This document shows positions 60,966 to 64,000 of a stretch of DNA of 64,000 nt, piece after piece. The translations under genes and the position numbers were made by a program. The DNA comes from Synchiropus splendidus (Eukaryota > Chordata > Actinopteri > Syngnathiformes > Callionymidae), in NCBI RefSeq assembly GCF_027744825.2, contig NC_071345.1, positions 15,377,501-15,441,500 on the forward strand. Direction: 5' to 3'. Position 1 is the first letter of the stretch; each line of letters starts with the position of its first letter. The notes under the pieces are model-generated. The model was not told the origin of the DNA, made no database searches, and was given only the letters and a program-made list of their open reading frames with translations.

Positions 60966-61699
60966 CCACAGTCTGTATCTGTAGTTTTTAAATGGATCCA
61001 TTAGCTCCTTTTAGTTTTAATGCTTCCATTTTACATTTATTTTAATAGACTTGCTCATTTTGCTTTATGTACATTGTTTATTCTAGTTGTAGTTTTGTAC
61101 TTTTTTAAACTACAATTACAGCACACAACCTGCAACATAGGAAACTTGAGAAAATCTTAAGGTGGTTCTCATTCTTTGCAACATTTTTTCAAATAAGATC
61201 TGGCCACTTATTATCAGATAACAGATTGACATACCAGATACATAAATAGCAATACGCCATGTACATGACACTAACAGGGCCTGATCTGTGGAAACAAATC
61301 CATATTCTATGAAATGCTAAACGTATTTGTAAAAGACAGAGAAATGAATAGACGTGCAAGAATTTCAGTGAAATTGAAAAAAAAAGCCAAACACCACTTG
61401 ATTTAAACTGCAAAAGTTAAGTCACAAAAACATGAATACAAAATGTTGCTATCGCCTTCTGGAAAGTGTGAACTGCTGCCCTTTTTATGAAAAGGCAGGG
61501 ACAAATGTTCATGAATGCTATAAGCAATTCCCAAAAAATCCTGATAACCAAAAAAAATAAAACACATTTGTGGCTCCTCCAGCAAGTAATGTTGGTGATG
61601 AAGATATTTTTTTCACCTCCCGCCTAAGCTTCCACAGAAAACCAAGGTAAATGAATGCACGCTGGGAAATCTCCAGGTACAGTAGATAATCAGGTCGGG

Positions 61700-62330
61700 G
61701 TAAAAGTAAGCTGATTTTAAACTGTAAGTCCCACGTATCCAAATATACCGTGGTTATTAATGCGCTTCCGTGACACGCAAAACTTGCAAATGAAACATCA
61801 TCATTCCTGGAGAACAAAGCCCGCAGCATCACAAAACAGCCTCCCTAAAAGACCTCCTCTGTCTTTAATGTCTTGTTTATCCTCCCGAGCTCCGCGTTGC
61901 CTCCATACGTTGCCTGTGAGCGGCCGGCGACTGCAACACAATCCAATTAAATAAAGAGTGTTGTCTCTCCAGGTTCCTGTGTTCTCTAATTGGGGCTGTG
62001 ACTGCTCACTAATCAGCGGAGGCACAGGTGGACCCTGGAGGACGCCCCGGCCAGGCCTCTCCTGTTAATTGAAGAGCCTCCAAACTTGGCCTCCTCCTCC
62101 TCCTCCTGCAAGACGCCGCGCGACAGTGACCGAAAAGTGGAGCAGGATGCATTCATCGTAGCATCCATGTGCATTATCGCCCCACACCTTTTGTGTGGCT
62201 GACATGCATGGGCTTGTTTTTCTTTCCTAATGGCTCAGCAAACAGTCTGGATGGAGAATTAAATCATGGCCTGTTTGTTTCGGACCGGCGTCATTGTAAT
62301 TCTGTTGGCACAAGACATACTGTCTTGGCT
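61700..62330. promoter_or_regulatory. Candidate conserved non-coding element, long
   Basis: About 630 bp of repeat-free sequence with GTTATTAATGCGCTTCC, CAATCCAATTAAATAAAGAG, GTTCTCTAATTGGGGC, GCTCACTAATCAGCGG, CTGTTAATTGAAGAGCC, GGAGAATTAAATCATGG and CATTGTAATTCTGTTGGC. TAATTA, CCAAT and octamer-like words are spread evenly, interrupted only by a CCT triplet run at about 62.09 kb. No frame gives recognisable protein. With 48.34-48.89 kb this is the best regulatory candidate by inspection. Confidence 0.4.
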
Positions 62331-62931
62331 GCTGACTTTAGTTGTTAGACTTATGACACTCATAAGCAAAACCCAAACTTAAGAAGCATATTAACTCTAT
62401 TTTACAAACAACTATTCATTTACTTATTTTGAAAATTCATATTTCTGAATAACTGATGATATCGCTGCCTACAGGCACTAGTTATATATAAGTCCCATCT
62501 GGACACATGTGCTTGAACATCAGCATGGAAGTGCTTCAGTGATGGTGGAACGTTTTCAAGTCTAAAATTTTACATCCTTCTCTTCAATCTCACACAGTCT
62601 GTGGTGCATCAGGAATTGGTGCACTAAAAATTGGACACATAAATAATCTGCATTATGTGGATTAATTCATATTTTTTTCCCCTGTGGTTAATAGTTGAAA
62701 TTAATGCGTTTACGTTCCAGTTTCAGTAGAGTTTGGCGTGACATAATAACTGGCAAAACATTATTCATATTTGATGAGTACAGTCACACAACATCATCAA
62801 ATGTGAGTGTCCAAAAAGTTCTGATTCAAAGTCCACGTTGTTTCAATCCTTATGTTTAAATTCAGAATAGAGTCAAATGGCTACTACATAGTTGCTGTTG
62901 TTTGATATTGTCCATGGCTGTTGCATAGAGA

Positions 62932-62974
62932 AACAAGTAACAGTAACAGAGAAAGTCTGTTACTGTTACTTGTT
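62932..62974. repeat. Perfect 19-bp inverted repeat (hairpin)
   Basis: AACAAGTAACAGTAACAGA (62932-62950), a 5-base spacer GAAAG, then its exact reverse complement (62956-62974). Each arm contains a repeated AGTAACAG-type word. No second copy was noticed in the window, and no T-run or CDS context suggests a terminator role. Confidence 0.9.
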
Positions 62975-64000
62975 CCCACCTCAACAGAAGTCGGTCTGTG
63001 GAACATTAGCCAGCCATTTGTCTGCCTCTGGTTGCCCCGTTTTTTTTTTTTTTTCCGTCGACATGCTGACCAGAAACATGCTATCGGATCTGGCGGTCCA
63101 GCTGCAAACATGGAAGCTTCCTGTCAAGCTAATGTCATCCATTAAAATGCCGCCATCAAACAGCCACAGCAAGCTTCTCTTCTGCTACTTGCAAACAACC
63201 CACACATCCTCAGGACACAGTGTCCCGCCCTTTTGCTTCCATCTGCCGTCCTTCTCTACCCACAGCTCATCGCTGAAGGTAGGAACATAGATTAGAATTG
63301 CAAGTTTCACGTTTCACCTCAGTTTTTACTTCGCCACAACCATCGATCTCACTCTCCACCCTTCCTTCACTCACTTGGCCACAGGTCTCATTTCCGACCC
63401 AGACAACGCAACATGTTTGTATTACCATGAGCAACAAACCGTATACAGCTGGCATTTTTTTGCGTTGATCCCTTTTTTTTATTGGGAGAAAAGGAAGCGC
63501 TTAATAGGCTCAGCCTACATACGCCAAATATTTGTGCGTCTGCAAATCACAGGTCTCATTGTTTGATTACAGGTTTCAACATGTGAGTTGTCAGACTTTC
63601 TTCGCTCCTAAATCAAAACAGATATGGTGGTGAGTGTTTCTGATTTCCGTTGCCGTCTGCTGAAGGTAGCAGCTTTGCACGCTGAGGTCACAGCTGTAAC
63701 ATATTTCACACTGGGTTATGCTCCGAGTTGCCACCTGGATGAGGAAGTAGCATGTTCACAGCGCATGAAGACGGCAGCTCTCTCTGCCAGGAAGGAACAG
63801 GTGTGTACTGCTCATTCATAACGCGTGGAATTGATTCGAAAGAAGGAAGCTGCAGGTACAGTCTGTTGGAAGGCCAGCTCTTTCAAGTTGTGCTATCTCA
63901 ATAACAACACCCAAGAGCTGTGTTGAATAACACATATATTCTGTTGTGAGATCAAGGCTTTTTAAAGTGGGTGTTTGGACTTTTATAACAGCTATAACGC

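Larger units (their letters stand above)
60966..64000. other. Intergenic with candidate regulatory stretches
   Basis: No exon recognised. 60.97-61.60 kb is AT-rich. 61.70-62.33 kb is a strong candidate regulatory stretch (listed separately). 62.33-62.90 kb is AT-rich again, and a perfect hairpin follows at 62.93 kb. 63.05-63.60 kb is complex without coding similarity; the 132-codon frame at 62892-63290 crosses the hairpin and a T run. Confidence 0.5.

Noticed and set aside
62932..62974. Pre-microRNA
   Set aside because: The stem is only 19 bp, perfectly paired, with a 5-base loop and no flanking lower stem, which is too short for a typical precursor.
1..64000. CRISPR array, operons, prophage or endogenous virus
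   Set aside because: No direct-repeat and spacer pattern, no bacterial gene organisation and no viral gene sequence was seen; splice and poly(A) signals and repeat types are vertebrate.

Overview
The window is vertebrate nuclear DNA, most probably from a ray-finned (teleost) fish. It carries the terminal coding exon of a vertebrate C2H2 zinc-finger gene, with a splice acceptor, a 3'UTR and a poly(A) signal. The rest is intron-like and intergenic DNA holding short fish-type DNA transposons (hAT, Tc1/mariner, PIF/Harbinger-like), decayed LINE fragments and many microsatellites. There is no sign of bacterial, organellar or viral origin. The species cannot be read from the sequence.

Layout. Positions 1-8713 look like the 3' part of the last intron of the gene, interrupted by a hAT-type element with an exact 8-bp target duplication (5421-6342). 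Positions 8714-9516 are the last coding exon of znf407 (plus strand), followed by a 3'UTR with AATAAA at 10122-10127. From about 10.15 kb to the end (about 54 kb) I find no convincing exon on either strand. All long open frames there are low-complexity, antisense to transposons, or lack recognisable protein sequence.

The gene desert holds: a Harbinger-like MITE (12498-12852); LINE reverse-transcriptase debris (about 15.0-15.3, 21.7-21.85 and 28.2-28.6 kb); a mariner-type MITE (17147-17824); a four-member family of about 185-bp inverted-repeat elements (19.2, 21.5, 36.4 and 45.7 kb); two oppositely oriented copies of a hairpin-bearing repeat (23.8-24.4 and 49.6-50.1 kb); a hAT-like element (26202-26924); a small MITE with 23-bp perfect TIRs (27829-28133); a 196-bp hAT-like MITE (41375-41570); an 81-bp tandem duplication; and a compound trinucleotide/minisatellite array (52.3-52.9 kb).

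Between these lie stretches of complex, repeat-free, homeodomain-site-rich sequence that read like conserved non-coding elements, for example about 4.84-5.13, 39.0-39.9, 41.9-42.2, 48.3-48.9 and 61.7-62.3 kb. From general knowledge, ZNF407 lies next to ZADH2 and the developmental regulator TSHZ1 in vertebrates. I therefore infer that the desert may be the regulatory domain of tshz1, with znf407 as a bystander. Neither neighbour is present in the window, so this is a hypothesis.
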